A program made the translations under genes and the position numbers. A stretch of DNA of 59,583 bases from an uncultured Bacilli bacterium. GTDB lineage: Bacteria > Bacillota_I > Bacilli_A > RF39 > UBA660. Positions 17,316 through 26,194 of this stretch are shown here, piece after piece (the stretch's first letter is position 1; each line of letters begins with the position of its first letter). The notes under the pieces are model-generated. The model saw nothing but the letters and a program-made list of their open reading frames with translations, was not told the DNA's origin and did no database searches. The stretch spans positions 1 to 59,583 of the forward strand of contig CAKOHI010000008.1 in the NCBI GenBank assembly GCA_934085585.1, read 5' to 3'.

Positions 17316-18080
17316 ATGGAAAAACAAGTTAAGGTAGTTGTCGTAGATGACAATGAGGCAGTGATAAGGAGTGTTAAAGAGTACTTTAGGAATAGTGAAA
17401 TTGTTTCTGTTATCGGGGGTTTTACTAATGGGAAAGACGCTTTAAATTATTTATTACAGAATCCGGATCAATATGATATATTAATGTTGGATTTAATATT
17501 AACACAATTTGATGGAATTAGAATTATTGAAGAACTAAAAAATCATAATATAAATAAGAAAATAATGGTATTATCTAGTTTTAAAGATGATTTTACAATA
17601 AGAAGAGTTCAAGCTTTAGGTGCTAGCTATTTTATGCTAAAGCCAGTTGATATGGATGTTGTTAATAGTAGATTAATAGATCTAGTCATGCACAAAGAAG
17701 AAATAAAAGTGGTTAAATCAAGTAAGATTGAGAGTGAAGTTAGTGTCTTATTGCATGATTTAGGTATCCCTACACACGTCAGAGGTTATCAATATATTAG
17801 AGAAGGAGTTATGCTTTTATACGCTAGTGATGGTGTTTCATCTTTAGTAACAAAAGAGATATATCCTAAAATTGCTAATAAATATCAAACTACATCTTCT
17901 AGAGTTGAAAGAGCTATTAGACATGCTATTGAAATAAGTTGGTCTAGAGGAGATATTAAATTAATGGAAAATTTATTTGGTAATAGTATTGATTTTGATA
18001 GAAGTAGACCAACTAATTCTGAATTTTTATCAACACTAGCAGATAAATTTAAATTAAATACAAAAGAATTGATTGCGTAG
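17316..18080 (+). CDS. spo0A: Sporulation response regulator Spo0A
   Basis: The master transcription factor of sporulation entry. Residues about 5-120 are a receiver domain: VVVDDNE (acidic pair), LMLDLIL (phospho-acceptor Asp), SSFKDD and LKPVD (conserved Lys). The C-terminal 120 residues are the Spo0A-specific DNA-binding domain, with GIPTHVRGYQYIREGVMLL and SSRVERAIRHAIEISWSRG, the recognition helix. I place the start at ATG 17316, nine bases after AAAGGA; the in-frame ATG at 17298 would add six residues but lacks a good ribosome-binding site. It lies alone between glycolytic genes, with 0A boxes upstream and its own terminator. Confidence 0.94.
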   Translation: MEKQVKVVVVDDNEAVIRSVKEYFRNSEIVSVIGGFTNGKDALNYLLQNPDQYDILMLDLILTQFDGIRIIEELKNHNINKKIMVLSSFKDDFTIRRVQALGASYFMLKPVDMDVVNSRLIDLVMHKEEIKVVKSSKIESEVSVLLHDLGIPTHVRGYQYIREGVMLLYASDGVSSLVTKEIYPKIANKYQTTSSRVERAIRHAIEISWSRGDIKLMENLFGNSIDFDRSRPTNSEFLSTLADKFKLNTKELIA

Positions 18081-18105
18081 GTTCTGAATAGTCAGAACTT
18101 TTTTT
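18081..18105 (+). terminator. Terminator of spo0A
   Basis: GTTCTGA (18081-18087) pairs perfectly with TCAGAAC (18092-18098) around a 4-nt loop, followed by seven T residues, directly after the stop codon. Confidence 0.88.
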
Positions 18106-18216
18106 GAATTTATTCTAGATTATTGAGGGATTGAAAATATAAGTTAAAAAATGTATAATATAAATAAGAACAGATAAAAATTAGTAATGTTTTTGTTCTT
18201 TTGCGAAGGTGAGATT

Positions 18217-19716
18217 GTGAAAAAGATATTAACTATTATATTAGATGGATTTGGAATGAGAGAAGAAGAAAAGGGTAATGCTGTTAAGCAAGCAAATATG
18301 AATACCTTTAATTCCTTGTGGAATAAATATCCTCATGCATTGTTAGGGGCTAGTGAAGAAGCAGTAGGGCTTACTTCAGGTCAAGCTGGTAATAGTGAAG
18401 TTGGTCATATGACAATTGGGGCTGGAAGACTTCTTAAACAAAATGAAACAATAGTTAATGATTTTTTAGCTAACCCTGATATGGAAAACAAAAATGTTGT
18501 TAAATTACTTGAAAATAAAGATAAAGATATTCATATAATGGGACTTTGTAGTGATGGTAATATACATGCTGGTGTAGATGATTTTGTTAACATGTATAAA
18601 TTTTTAGTTGAAAATGGTTGTAAGAAAATTCATTTTCACTTAATTACTGATGGTAGAGATACTAAAGTTAATGAAGCAATGAAATATATAGATATGATAA
18701 AAGATGCTATTAATACATATGGTGTTGGAGATATAGTTAGTGTTTGTGGTAGATTTTATGCAATGGATAGAGATGAAAATTGGGATAGAACTAAAGCTTA
18801 TTATGATTTAGTAGTAAATGGTAAGGGAGTAAGTTCAATAAATATTGCTCGATCAATACAATCTAGTTATGAAAAAGGAATAACTGATGAATTTATTAAA
18901 CCAATTATATGTAGTAATAATACTATTAAAAATGGTGATGTAATAATGTGGATGAATTATAGAGCTGATAGAGCTAAACAAATATTATCATCTATTGTTA
19001 ATTGGAGTTCTTTTGATGGTTTTAGTGTTTCTAATATGAAAGATACTTTAATATTTAGCTTTTTACCTGTTGATAAAAAGATTAAAACTTATAATTTAAT
19101 AGAACCAGTTTCATTAAAAAATTCATTAGGTTTGTATTTGAGTGAACTAGAGTTTACACAAGCAAGAATTGCTGAAAGTGAAAAATTTCCACATGTAACA
19201 TACTTTTTTGATGGTGGTGTTGATGGTAAAATTAAAGGTTGTGATAAATTTCATATTCCATCTCCGAGTGTGGCAACTTATGATTTGAAACCTGAGATGA
19301 GTTGCGTTGAAGTTGCTAAAAAAGTTATTTCATCAATGAAAAATGATTATGATTTTATTTTAGTTAATTTTGCTAATCCTGATATGGTTGGTCATACTGG
19401 TGTAATGGAAGCTGCAGTTAAGGCTTGTAGTGCTGTTGATATCTGTTTAAATACAATTATGGAAAAAGCAGAAGAAAATTTTTATAAAGTGATTATACTT
19501 GCTGATCATGGGAATGCTGATACTATGATTAATCCGGATGGTAGTGTTTGTACAACTCACACAACTAGTAAAGTGCCCTTTATCCTATGTGATGAAAAAG
19601 TTAAAATAAAAAGCGAAGGAACTTTGGTTAATGTTGCTCCGACGATTTTAGATTATATGGATATAGCAATACCAAAAGAAATGGAAGGAACTGAATCATT
19701 AATAATAAAAGATTAG
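18217..19716 (+). CDS. gpmI: 2,3-bisphosphoglycerate-independent phosphoglycerate mutase
   Basis: Converts 3-phosphoglycerate to 2-phosphoglycerate with two Mn ions and no bisphosphoglycerate cofactor. LDGFGMR carries the first metal Asp, GQAGNSEVGHMTIG the phosphoserine, and DHGNADTM and HTTSKVPF the C-terminal metal ligands. GTG 18217 follows AAGGTGAG and gives 499 residues, close to the family's 510; the longer in-frame start would add a non-homologous tail. The gene is next to pgk and tpiA, separated only by spo0A. Confidence 0.95.
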   Translation: MKKILTIILDGFGMREEEKGNAVKQANMNTFNSLWNKYPHALLGASEEAVGLTSGQAGNSEVGHMTIGAGRLLKQNETIVNDFLANPDMENKNVVKLLENKDKDIHIMGLCSDGNIHAGVDDFVNMYKFLVENGCKKIHFHLITDGRDTKVNEAMKYIDMIKDAINTYGVGDIVSVCGRFYAMDRDENWDRTKAYYDLVVNGKGVSSINIARSIQSSYEKGITDEFIKPIICSNNTIKNGDVIMWMNYRADRAKQILSSIVNWSSFDGFSVSNMKDTLIFSFLPVDKKIKTYNLIEPVSLKNSLGLYLSELEFTQARIAESEKFPHVTYFFDGGVDGKIKGCDKFHIPSPSVATYDLKPEMSCVEVAKKVISSMKNDYDFILVNFANPDMVGHTGVMEAAVKACSAVDICLNTIMEKAEENFYKVIILADHGNADTMINPDGSVCTTHTTSKVPFILCDEKVKIKSEGTLVNVAPTILDYMDIAIPKEMEGTESLIIKD

Positions 19717-19726
19717 GAGGTTTTTT

Positions 19727-20242
19727 ATGTATTATTATAGTGTTGATGGAAATGAAATTTTGAAGTATGAGGTTAGTTTTGACTTAGAAAAAGTAAAAGA
19801 ATTACAAGAGAATTTGTTTAGGGATTGTAGTGTTGAAAGGGCGGGGAGTTATTTATGTTATGGAATTCCTAGACGTAATCCTTTGACAATTTATAAAAAG
19901 TTTGAATATAAACAAGTTGATGTTCAAGATGATTTTTATGGAGATAGAGATATATATCAAGTGGAGTATATTGAAATTGTAAAACCAAAATTATATAATT
20001 TGATTGATAATATTGTTGCTGGTGATGTAGATTCTTTAAGAGATATTTTTATGTATGTTGCTAAAAAGCCTGAAGCTGAAAATGTTAGAGATATAAATTA
20101 CTATTATTATACTTTACAAAGAATGTTTAAAATGAGACTTGTTGATACTTTAGATATTTCTATATATAATAAGGTTAGAGAATTTGTTGGTGAAGAAAAA
20201 ATAAAAAGTAATGATTTAAAATTAGTTCTTAACAAAAAATAA
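19727..20242 (+). CDS. Hypothetical protein, 171 aa
   Basis: I do not recognise this family. It starts 10 bases after gpmI behind AGGAGG and is probably cotranscribed with it. The protein is hydrophilic, without a signal peptide or membrane segment. It is rich in Tyr, Asp and Lys and has an Arg-rich patch (GIPRRNPLTIYKK) near residue 48. The C-terminal half is likely helical. The downstream terminator begins inside its last codons. Confidence 0.65.
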   Translation: MYYYSVDGNEILKYEVSFDLEKVKELQENLFRDCSVERAGSYLCYGIPRRNPLTIYKKFEYKQVDVQDDFYGDRDIYQVEYIEIVKPKLYNLIDNIVAGDVDSLRDIFMYVAKKPEAENVRDINYYYYTLQRMFKMRLVDTLDISIYNKVREFVGEEKIKSNDLKLVLNKK

Positions 20243-20258
20243 GTTAAGAACTTTTTTT
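20225..20258 (+). terminator. Terminator before the ribosomal protein cluster
   Basis: GTTCTTAAC (20225-20233) pairs perfectly with GTTAAGAAC (20243-20251) across a 9-nt loop, followed by seven T residues. Confidence 0.9.
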
Positions 20259-20293
20259 GTTTGCAAAAATTTTTAAAAAATGTACATTTTTGC

Positions 20294-20455
20294 TTGATTT
20301 TTCATAGAATTTAATGTTATAATTATAGTCGTATGACTGCGGAGATGTGCGAGGTTACCGATACACTAGGAGAAGTTGGTAGTAAAATAGTGCAATTGGA
20401 GAACTTGTACGGAGTATGTCTATACTAGATATAGGCGAAAGGAGGACATGAAATA
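20294..20455 (+). promoter_or_regulatory. S10 operon promoter and structured 5' leader
   Basis: TTGATT (20294-20299) and TATAAT (20318-20323), 18 bases apart, form the promoter. The roughly 125-base untranslated leader is clearly more GC-rich than the surrounding intergenic DNA (it includes GCGGAGATGTGCGAGG and ends in GAAAGGAGG). Firmicute S10 operons often carry an autoregulatory leader bound by a ribosomal protein such as L4. Base composition and position suggest the same here, but I did not establish a fold. Confidence 0.6.
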
Positions 20456-20764
20456 ATGTCAAAAGAAAAAGTTAGAATTAATTTGAAAGCGTATGATCAT
20501 CAATTACTTGATGTAGCTGCTGGAAAAATTGTTGAAACTGTTAAAAGAACTGGTGGCGAAATTTCTGGACCTGTTCCACTACCAACAGAAATTGAAAAAG
20601 TTACAGTATTAAGAGCAGTTCACAAATATAAAGATGCAAGGGAACAATTCGAAAGAAGAACTCACAAGAGACTTATCGATATTAAGAACCCAAGCAAAGA
20701 AACTGTTGATGCATTACAACACTTAGACATACCTAGTGGTGTTGATGTAAATATCAAATTATAA
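20456..20764 (+). CDS. rpsJ: 30S ribosomal protein S10
   Basis: First gene of the S10-spc-alpha cluster. The 102 residues match S10 end to end (IRINLKAYDH-type start, GPVPLPTE, THKRLIDI). S10 binds the 30S head and in its NusE role joins antitermination complexes. ATG 20456 follows GGAGG by 8 bases. Confidence 0.97.
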   Translation: MSKEKVRINLKAYDHQLLDVAAGKIVETVKRTGGEISGPVPLPTEIEKVTVLRAVHKYKDAREQFERRTHKRLIDIKNPSKETVDALQHLDIPSGVDVNIKL

Positions 20765-20784
20765 GAAAAGGAAGGAAAGAAATT

Positions 20785-21552
20785 ATGAAAGGAATCTTAG
20801 GACGCAAAGTTGGAATGACTCAAGTATTTACTAAAGAAGGTAAGTTAATTCCTGTTACAGTTATTGAAACTGAACCTAACGTAGTAATGCAAGTTAAGAC
20901 TGTTGATAAAAATGGTTATAATGCAATTCAACTTGGTGTATTCGAAAAGAAAGAAAAACAAGCAACTAGACCAGAAATGGGAAATGCTAAAAAAGCAAAT
21001 ACTACTCCTAAGCGCTACTTAAAAGAAATAAGAGATGTAGAATCAACTTATAATATTGGTGATACAATTTCTGCTTCAGTATTTAGCGTTGGAGAAATTG
21101 TTGATGTAACAGGTACAACTAAAGGGAAAGGTTTCCAAGGCGTTATTAAACGTCATAACCAATCTCGTGGACCAATGACTCATGGTTCTCATTATCACAG
21201 AAGACCAGGATCATTAGGTACTATGTTACCAAAGAGAGTTTTGAAAGGTAAAAAATTAGCTGGACACATGGGTGTTGATACAGTTACTATTCAAAATCTT
21301 GAAATCATCGAAGTAAACGATGCAGAAAACTATATTTTAGTTAGTGGAAATGTTCCAGGAGCAAAAAATTCTTTAGTATTAATTAAGACTGCTGTTAAAA
21401 ATAGCAGAAAGGAAGATCCAAAAGAAATTCTTACATATGTAGAAGAAACTGTTGTTGATGAAGTTGTTGAAACACCGGAAGTAACAGAAGAAGTTGTTGC
21501 TGAAGAAGTAACAGATGCTAAAGAAGAAACTAAGGAAGAAGAAAGTAAGTAA
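20785..21552 (+). CDS. rplC: 50S ribosomal protein L3, with acidic C-terminal tail
   Basis: MKGILGRKVGMTQVF and the central RGPMTHGSHYHRRPGSLG loop near the peptidyl transferase centre identify L3. The family averages about 210 residues; this one has 255. The extra 45 or so residues are almost entirely Glu, Val, Thr and Lys, a low-complexity acidic extension. Such tails occur on ribosomal proteins of related AT-rich commensals; its role is unknown. Confidence 0.96.
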   Translation: MKGILGRKVGMTQVFTKEGKLIPVTVIETEPNVVMQVKTVDKNGYNAIQLGVFEKKEKQATRPEMGNAKKANTTPKRYLKEIRDVESTYNIGDTISASVFSVGEIVDVTGTTKGKGFQGVIKRHNQSRGPMTHGSHYHRRPGSLGTMLPKRVLKGKKLAGHMGVDTVTIQNLEIIEVNDAENYILVSGNVPGAKNSLVLIKTAVKNSRKEDPKEILTYVEETVVDEVVETPEVTEEVVAEEVTDAKEETKEEESK

Positions 21553-21575
21553 TACTTGCTTAGAAAGGAATTAAA

Positions 21576-22199
21576 ATGACAAAGATAAGTGTTAAGAACC
21601 TTAATGGTGAAAAAGTAAAAGATTTAACATTAAGTGATAGTATCTTTAAAATTGAAGTAAATGATGATGCACTAAAGAAAATGATTCGTTTACAATTAGA
21701 TGCTACTCGTCAAGGAACAAGAAAAACTAAAAATAGAAGTGAAGTTTCTGGTGGAGGAAGAAAACCATGGAAACAAAAAGGAACTGGTAGAGCTCGTCAA
21801 GGTAGTATAAGAGCTACTCAATGGGTTGGTGGCGGAGTACCATTTGGTGTTGGTAACCGTGACTTTAGTTTCAAAATTAATAAGAAAGAAAGAGTGCTTG
21901 CATTAAAGAGTGCTTTATCTGAAAAAGTGTTAGAAAAAGCTTTAGTAGTTGTTGATAATTTCAATATGGAAAGTACTAAAACTAAAGATGCTTTAAAAAT
22001 GTTAGAAGCATTAAAATTAGAAGATAAAGTATTATTTGTTACAAGTGATGATGCTGCAAATCTTTATTTAGCAACAAGGAATTTACCAAATTGTTTAGTT
22101 ATATATGCTGATGAAGTAAATGTTTATGATTTAGTAAATGCTGATGTAGTTGTTATGGATGAAGCTGCAGTAAGTAAAATAGAGGAGGTGCTTAAATAA
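21576..22199 (+). CDS. rplD: 50S ribosomal protein L4
   Basis: The 207 residues include the long exit-tunnel loop signature GGRKPWKQKGTGRARQGS. L4 helps shape the nascent-peptide tunnel and in many bacteria represses its own operon by binding the S10 leader. The stop codon overlaps the ATG of rplW by one base. Confidence 0.97.
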   Translation: MTKISVKNLNGEKVKDLTLSDSIFKIEVNDDALKKMIRLQLDATRQGTRKTKNRSEVSGGGRKPWKQKGTGRARQGSIRATQWVGGGVPFGVGNRDFSFKINKKERVLALKSALSEKVLEKALVVVDNFNMESTKTKDALKMLEALKLEDKVLFVTSDDAANLYLATRNLPNCLVIYADEVNVYDLVNADVVVMDEAAVSKIEEVLK

Positions 22200-22474
22200 T
22201 GAAACATTATTCTGATATTATTATTGCACCAGTTATTACTGAAAAATCTATGGCTAATAGACAAGCTAATGTTTATACATTTAAAGTAGCTAAAGATGCA
22301 ACTAAAACTGAAATTAAAAATGCAGTTGAAGAAGCATTTAAAGTTAGTGTAGTTAGTGTTAATACATTAAATACAAAATCTAAAAGAAGAAGAGTTGGAA
22401 AATATGCTGGAAGAACTAAAACTTATAAAAAAGCTATTGTTACTTTAGCTGAAGGCTCTTCAATAGAATTATAG
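22199..22474 (+). CDS. rplW: 50S ribosomal protein L23
   Basis: DIIIAPVITEKSMANRQANV at the start and RRRVGKYAGRTKTYKKA near the end match L23. The protein surrounds the tunnel exit, where trigger factor and SRP dock. At 91 residues it has normal length, and it is translationally coupled to rplD. Confidence 0.97.
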   Translation: MKHYSDIIIAPVITEKSMANRQANVYTFKVAKDATKTEIKNAVEEAFKVSVVSVNTLNTKSKRRRVGKYAGRTKTYKKAIVTLAEGSSIEL

Positions 22475-22490
22475 TAGGGAGGAAAAGAAT

Positions 22491-23324
22491 ATGGCTATAA
22501 AACATTATAAACCAACGACTAATGGACGTCGTGGAATGAGTACACTTGCAAATGATGAAATAACTACTTCTACTCCTACTAAATCATTACTATCTAGTAA
22601 GAGTAAAACTGGTGGTAGAAATAATCAAGGTAAAATGACTGTTCGTCACATTGGTGGTGGAGCAAAAAGAAAATATCGTTTAATTGATTATAAGAGAAAT
22701 AAATTTGGTGTTACTGGACGTGTTGCAACAATTGAATATGATCCAAATAGAAATGCTAATATTGCTTTAATTAATTATAAAGATGGAGAAAAAAGATATA
22801 TAATTGCACCAAATGGGTTAAAAGTAGATATGATTATTGAAAATGGAGAATCTGCTGATATCAAAGTTGGTAACGCATTACCACTTAAAAATATTCCAGT
22901 TGGTACAATGGTTCATTGTATTGAATTAAAACCTGGTGCTGGTGCTGAAATGTGTAGAAGTGCTGGAGCTAGTGCACAAATACTTGGACGTGAAGGCAAG
23001 TATGTAATGCTTCGTTTACAATCTGGTGAAACAAGACTTGTTCTTGGGACTTGTATGGCAACAATTGGTGTTGTTGGAAATGAAGATTACAAACTAGTAA
23101 ATCTTGGTAAAGCTGGTAGAAAACGTCATATGGGTATCAGACCTACAAACCGTGGATCTGTAATGAACCCTAACGATCACCCTCATGGTGGTGGAGAAGG
23201 ACGTGCACCTATCGGCCGTAAGAGCCCAATGACTCCTTGGGGTAAACCTGCTTTAGGAGTTAAGACTCGTAAAAGTAAAAAGAAAAGCGAAAAACTTATA
23301 GTTAGTAGAAAGGCTAAGAAATAG
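22491..23324 (+). CDS. rplB: 50S ribosomal protein L2
   Basis: The 277 residues include KSKTGGRNNQGKMTVRHIGG near the start and the conserved PHGGGEGRAPIGRK loop with the functionally important His next to the peptidyl transferase centre. GGGAGG lies before the ATG. Confidence 0.97.
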   Translation: MAIKHYKPTTNGRRGMSTLANDEITTSTPTKSLLSSKSKTGGRNNQGKMTVRHIGGGAKRKYRLIDYKRNKFGVTGRVATIEYDPNRNANIALINYKDGEKRYIIAPNGLKVDMIIENGESADIKVGNALPLKNIPVGTMVHCIELKPGAGAEMCRSAGASAQILGREGKYVMLRLQSGETRLVLGTCMATIGVVGNEDYKLVNLGKAGRKRHMGIRPTNRGSVMNPNDHPHGGGEGRAPIGRKSPMTPWGKPALGVKTRKSKKKSEKLIVSRKAKK

Positions 23325-23332
23325 GAGGAAAA

Positions 23333-23596
23333 ATGGCAAGAAGTTTAAAAAAAGGACCTTATGTTGAAAAATCACTTATGAAAAAGGTTCAAGAAATGAA
23401 TAAAGGAACTAAAAAAACAGTTATTAAAACTTGGTCAAGAAGATCTACTATTTTTCCTGACTTTGTTGGTCATACTATAGCTGTTCATAATGGAAAAGAT
23501 TTTATTCCAGTTTATATAACTGAAGACATGGTTGGACATAAATTAGGAGAATTTTCACAAACTCGTAAATTTACAGGCCATGCAGGTAATAAGTAG
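23333..23596 (+). CDS. rpsS: 30S ribosomal protein S19
   Basis: MARSLKKGPYVEKSL and RKFTGHAG are diagnostic. The 87-residue protein sits in the 30S head, where it pairs with S13 and contacts the A-site finger. It begins 8 bases after rplB behind GGAGG. Confidence 0.97.
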   Translation: MARSLKKGPYVEKSLMKKVQEMNKGTKKTVIKTWSRRSTIFPDFVGHTIAVHNGKDFIPVYITEDMVGHKLGEFSQTRKFTGHAGNK

Positions 23597-23604
23597 GAGG
23601 TAAC

Positions 23605-23952
23605 ATGGAAGCATACGCAATTCATAAAAATGCTTTAATTAAGCCAAGACTTGCTAGAATGACAATGGACTTAATTAGAGGAAAAGATGTTGAAACTGCT
23701 AGAGGTATATTAGAAAATACTAATACTAAAGCTAGTAGATTAATTCTTAAAGTTTTAAATTCAGCTGTTGCTAATGCTGTTAATAATAACGGTGCAAATG
23801 AATCTGAACTTAGAATTAGTGAATGTTACATTAATCCAGGACCTGTTTATAAAAGAATTAAATTTGCAAGTCGTGGAAATGTAGATCGCCATGATAAGAG
23901 AAGTAGTCACATTACTGTTAAAGTAACTGATGAAGCGAAGGGAGTTAAGTAA
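23605..23952 (+). CDS. rplV: 50S ribosomal protein L22
   Basis: The 115 residues include LIRGKDVETARGIL and the tunnel-loop end RASRGNVDRHDKRSSHITV-like region (sequence reads KFASRGNVDRHDKRSSH). L22 lines the exit tunnel opposite L4. It begins 8 bases after rpsS. Confidence 0.96.
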   Translation: MEAYAIHKNALIKPRLARMTMDLIRGKDVETARGILENTNTKASRLILKVLNSAVANAVNNNGANESELRISECYINPGPVYKRIKFASRGNVDRHDKRSSHITVKVTDEAKGVK

Positions 23953-23954
23953 TA

Positions 23955-24632
23955 ATGGGACAAAAAGTAAATCCTATAGGATACAGACTTGGTGTTAATA
24001 AAACTTGGCAAAGTAAATGGTATTCTAAAGATAATTATCAACAATATTTAATTAATGATATTAAAATCAGAGAATATTTAGAAAAGAATCTTAAAGAAGC
24101 TGCTATTGCAAGTGTTATTGTTGAAAGAAGAAATAATAAATGTGAAGTTAGTATCTATACTGCTAAACCTGGTGTTATCATCGGTCGTGGTGGCGAAGAT
24201 ATTGAAAAATTAAGAAAGAAATTATCTAAATTAGTTGGTGAAGAAATTTATATTAATATAGTTGAAGAAAAGAATCCAGATTTAAATGCTTCATTAGTTG
24301 CTCAAAATATAGCTAGTCAAATAGCTGCTAGAGCACCATTTAGATCAGCTCAAAAAAGAGCTATTAGAAATGTAATGAAAGCTGGAGCTAAAGGATGTAA
24401 AACGGCAGTTTCAGGTAGACTTGGTGGAGCTGAAATGGCTAGAACTGAAGGATATACTGAAGGAACTGTGCCTCTACATACTATAAGAGCTGATGTTGAT
24501 TATGCAATCGCTGAAGCTGATACAACTTATGGTAAGATTGGTGTTAAAGTTTGGATTTATAAAGATGAAATTCTTCCTGCAAAGAAAAATCTGAAGGGAG
24601 CTGATAAACATGTTGATGCCAAAAAGAACTAA
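23955..24632 (+). CDS. rpsC: 30S ribosomal protein S3
   Basis: MGQKVNPIGYRLG at the start, the KH-domain GxxG loop in PGVIIGRGGEDIEKLR and the C-terminal GRLGGAEMAR identify S3, which guards the mRNA entry channel. The 225 residues are of usual length. Its last 23 bases overlap rplP in another frame. Confidence 0.97.
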   Translation: MGQKVNPIGYRLGVNKTWQSKWYSKDNYQQYLINDIKIREYLEKNLKEAAIASVIVERRNNKCEVSIYTAKPGVIIGRGGEDIEKLRKKLSKLVGEEIYINIVEEKNPDLNASLVAQNIASQIAARAPFRSAQKRAIRNVMKAGAKGCKTAVSGRLGGAEMARTEGYTEGTVPLHTIRADVDYAIAEADTTYGKIGVKVWIYKDEILPAKKNLKGADKHVDAKKN

Positions 24633-25047
24633 ATATCGTAAAAGTCATAGAGTAAGTTATGATGGAAAAGCTAAAGGTAATACAGAACTTCATTTTGGAG
24701 AATATGGACTTCAAGCTTTAGAAGGCGGATGGATTAGTGCTCGTCAAATTGAAGCAGCTCGTATTGCAATGACACGTTATATGAAACGTGGTGGAAAAGT
24801 ATTTATTAACATATTCCCACATATGCCTAGAACTAAAAAACCTCTAGAAACTAGACAAGGTAAAGGTAAAGGTTCAGTAGATGAATGGGTAGCAGTAGTA
24901 AAAACAGGTAAAATTATGTTTGAAGTAAGTGGTGTTTCTGAAGAAATAGCTCGTGAAGCATTAAGACTTGCATCTCATAAATTATCTGTTAAAACAAAAT
25001 TTGTAAAAAAAGAAGAAGTAAAGGATGGTGATTCTCTTGGAAATTAA
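24610..25047 (+). CDS. rplP: 50S ribosomal protein L16
   Basis: MLMPKRTKYRKSHRV is the standard L16 start, here within the end of rpsC. GKGKGSVDEWVAVVK-type sequence and the GGWISARQIEAARIA region follow. L16 organises the A-site tRNA region of the 50S. The 23-base overlap implies translational coupling. Confidence 0.96.
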   Translation: MLMPKRTKYRKSHRVSYDGKAKGNTELHFGEYGLQALEGGWISARQIEAARIAMTRYMKRGGKVFINIFPHMPRTKKPLETRQGKGKGSVDEWVAVVKTGKIMFEVSGVSEEIAREALRLASHKLSVKTKFVKKEEVKDGDSLGN

Positions 25048-25240
25048 GGAACTAAGAAAGTTATCTACAGAAGATTTAGTTAAAAAAATCAAAGATACAA
25101 AGGAAGAATTATTTACAAAGAGAATGCAACATGCAAGTGGTACTTTAGAAAAACCAGTTGAACTTAAAGTTTTAAGAAGAGATGTTGCAAGAATGAAAAC
25201 TATTCTTAAAGAAAGAGAAATTGATGGAGGTAATAAATAA
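25025..25240 (+). CDS. rpmC: 50S ribosomal protein L29
   Basis: EIKELRKLSTEDLVKKI with the later RRDVARMKTILKER helix is L29, next to the tunnel exit. Starting at ATG 25025 gives 71 residues and overlaps rplP; TTG 25037 would give MEIKELR, the usual family start, and places GGATGGTG in ribosome-binding-site position, so the true start may be there. Confidence 0.93.
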   Translation: MVILLEIKELRKLSTEDLVKKIKDTKEELFTKRMQHASGTLEKPVELKVLRRDVARMKTILKEREIDGGNK

Positions 25241-25497
25241 TGACAGAAAAGAAACAAGAATTAATTGGTAAAGTTGTTAGTGCATCTAATAACAAAACTA
25301 TAACTGTTAATGTTGAAACATCAAAAAGTCATCCTTTGTATAAGAAAAATGTTAAATATTCAAAGAAATATGCTGCTCATGACGAAAAAAATGAAGCAAA
25401 AGTAGGAGATACAGTAAAGATTAGAATGACTAGACCATTATCTAAAACTAAAAGATATGAACTAGTAGAAGTTTTAACTAAAGCTGTTATCCTTTAG
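25240..25497 (+). CDS. rpsQ: 30S ribosomal protein S17
   Basis: LIGKVVSASNNKTITVNVE and the closing RPLSKTKRYELVEVL match S17, a primary 16S rRNA binder. The 85-residue protein starts on the last base of rpmC, so the two are coupled. Confidence 0.96.
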   Translation: MTEKKQELIGKVVSASNNKTITVNVETSKSHPLYKKNVKYSKKYAAHDEKNEAKVGDTVKIRMTRPLSKTKRYELVEVLTKAVIL

Positions 25498-25508
25498 GAG
25501 GTATTATT

Positions 25509-25877
25509 ATGGTAATGCAAGAAAGTAGACTTAAAGTTGCTGATAACTCTGGAGCTAGAGAACTTTTAGTTATTAGAGTTCTTGGTGGATCTAAAGTTAA
25601 ATATGGTAATATCGGGGATGTTGTTGTTGGAACAGTTAAAAAAGCTATTCCTAACAGTCCAGTTAAAAAAGGTAAAGTTGTTAAAGCCGTAATCGTTAGA
25701 AGCGTTGAAGGCGTTAGAAGAAGTGATGGTTCTTATATCAAATTTGATGATAATGCGTGCGTACTTATTAAAGATGATAAATCACCAATTGGTACTCGTG
25801 TTTTAGGACCTGTAGCTAGAGAGTTAAGAGAAAAGGATTATATGAAGATTGTTTCTCTTGCTTCAGAAGTATTATAG
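25509..25877 (+). CDS. rplN: 50S ribosomal protein L14
   Basis: MVMQESRLKVADNSGARELL and KGKVVKAVIVRSVEGVRR are diagnostic for L14, a 122-residue protein at the subunit interface that also binds the silencing factor RsfS. GGAGG lies before the ATG. Confidence 0.97.
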   Translation: MVMQESRLKVADNSGARELLVIRVLGGSKVKYGNIGDVVVGTVKKAIPNSPVKKGKVVKAVIVRSVEGVRRSDGSYIKFDDNACVLIKDDKSPIGTRVLGPVARELREKDYMKIVSLASEVL

Positions 25878-25886
25878 GAGGCAAAA

Positions 25887-26192
25887 ATGAAAGTAAAAGT
25901 TGGAGATACTGTTAAAGTAATTGCTGGTGCTGATAAAGGTAAAACTGGTAAAGTTATTAAAACATTAAAGACTGAGGCTAGAGTTGTTGTTGAAGGTGTA
26001 CATATTGTTAAAAAACATAGTAAACCAACAAGTATGAATGATAAAGGTGGAATATTTGAAATTGAAGCTCCTATACATGTTTCTAATGTAAAGGTTATTG
26101 ATGAAAAAGAAGCTAAAGCTTCTAAAAAAAGTGAAAAAATAGAAGAAAAAGCTGAAAAGAAAGCTAAAACTTCAAAGAAAGTGAGTAAGTAG
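25887..26192 (+). CDS. rplX: 50S ribosomal protein L24, lysine-rich tail
   Basis: The KOW motif VKVIAGADKGKTGKVI and VEGVHIVKKHSKP identify L24, an early assembly initiator. After about residue 75 the chain runs into a Lys/Glu/Ser/Ala low-complexity tail of some 25 residues, comparable with the tail on L3 in this cluster. Confidence 0.96.
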   Translation: MKVKVGDTVKVIAGADKGKTGKVIKTLKTEARVVVEGVHIVKKHSKPTSMNDKGGIFEIEAPIHVSNVKVIDEKEAKASKKSEKIEEKAEKKAKTSKKVSK

Positions 26193-26194
26193 TT

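Noticed and set aside
24610..24632. Frameshift between rpsC and rplP
   Set aside because: The overlap is a normal gene junction; both proteins are complete with standard ends.
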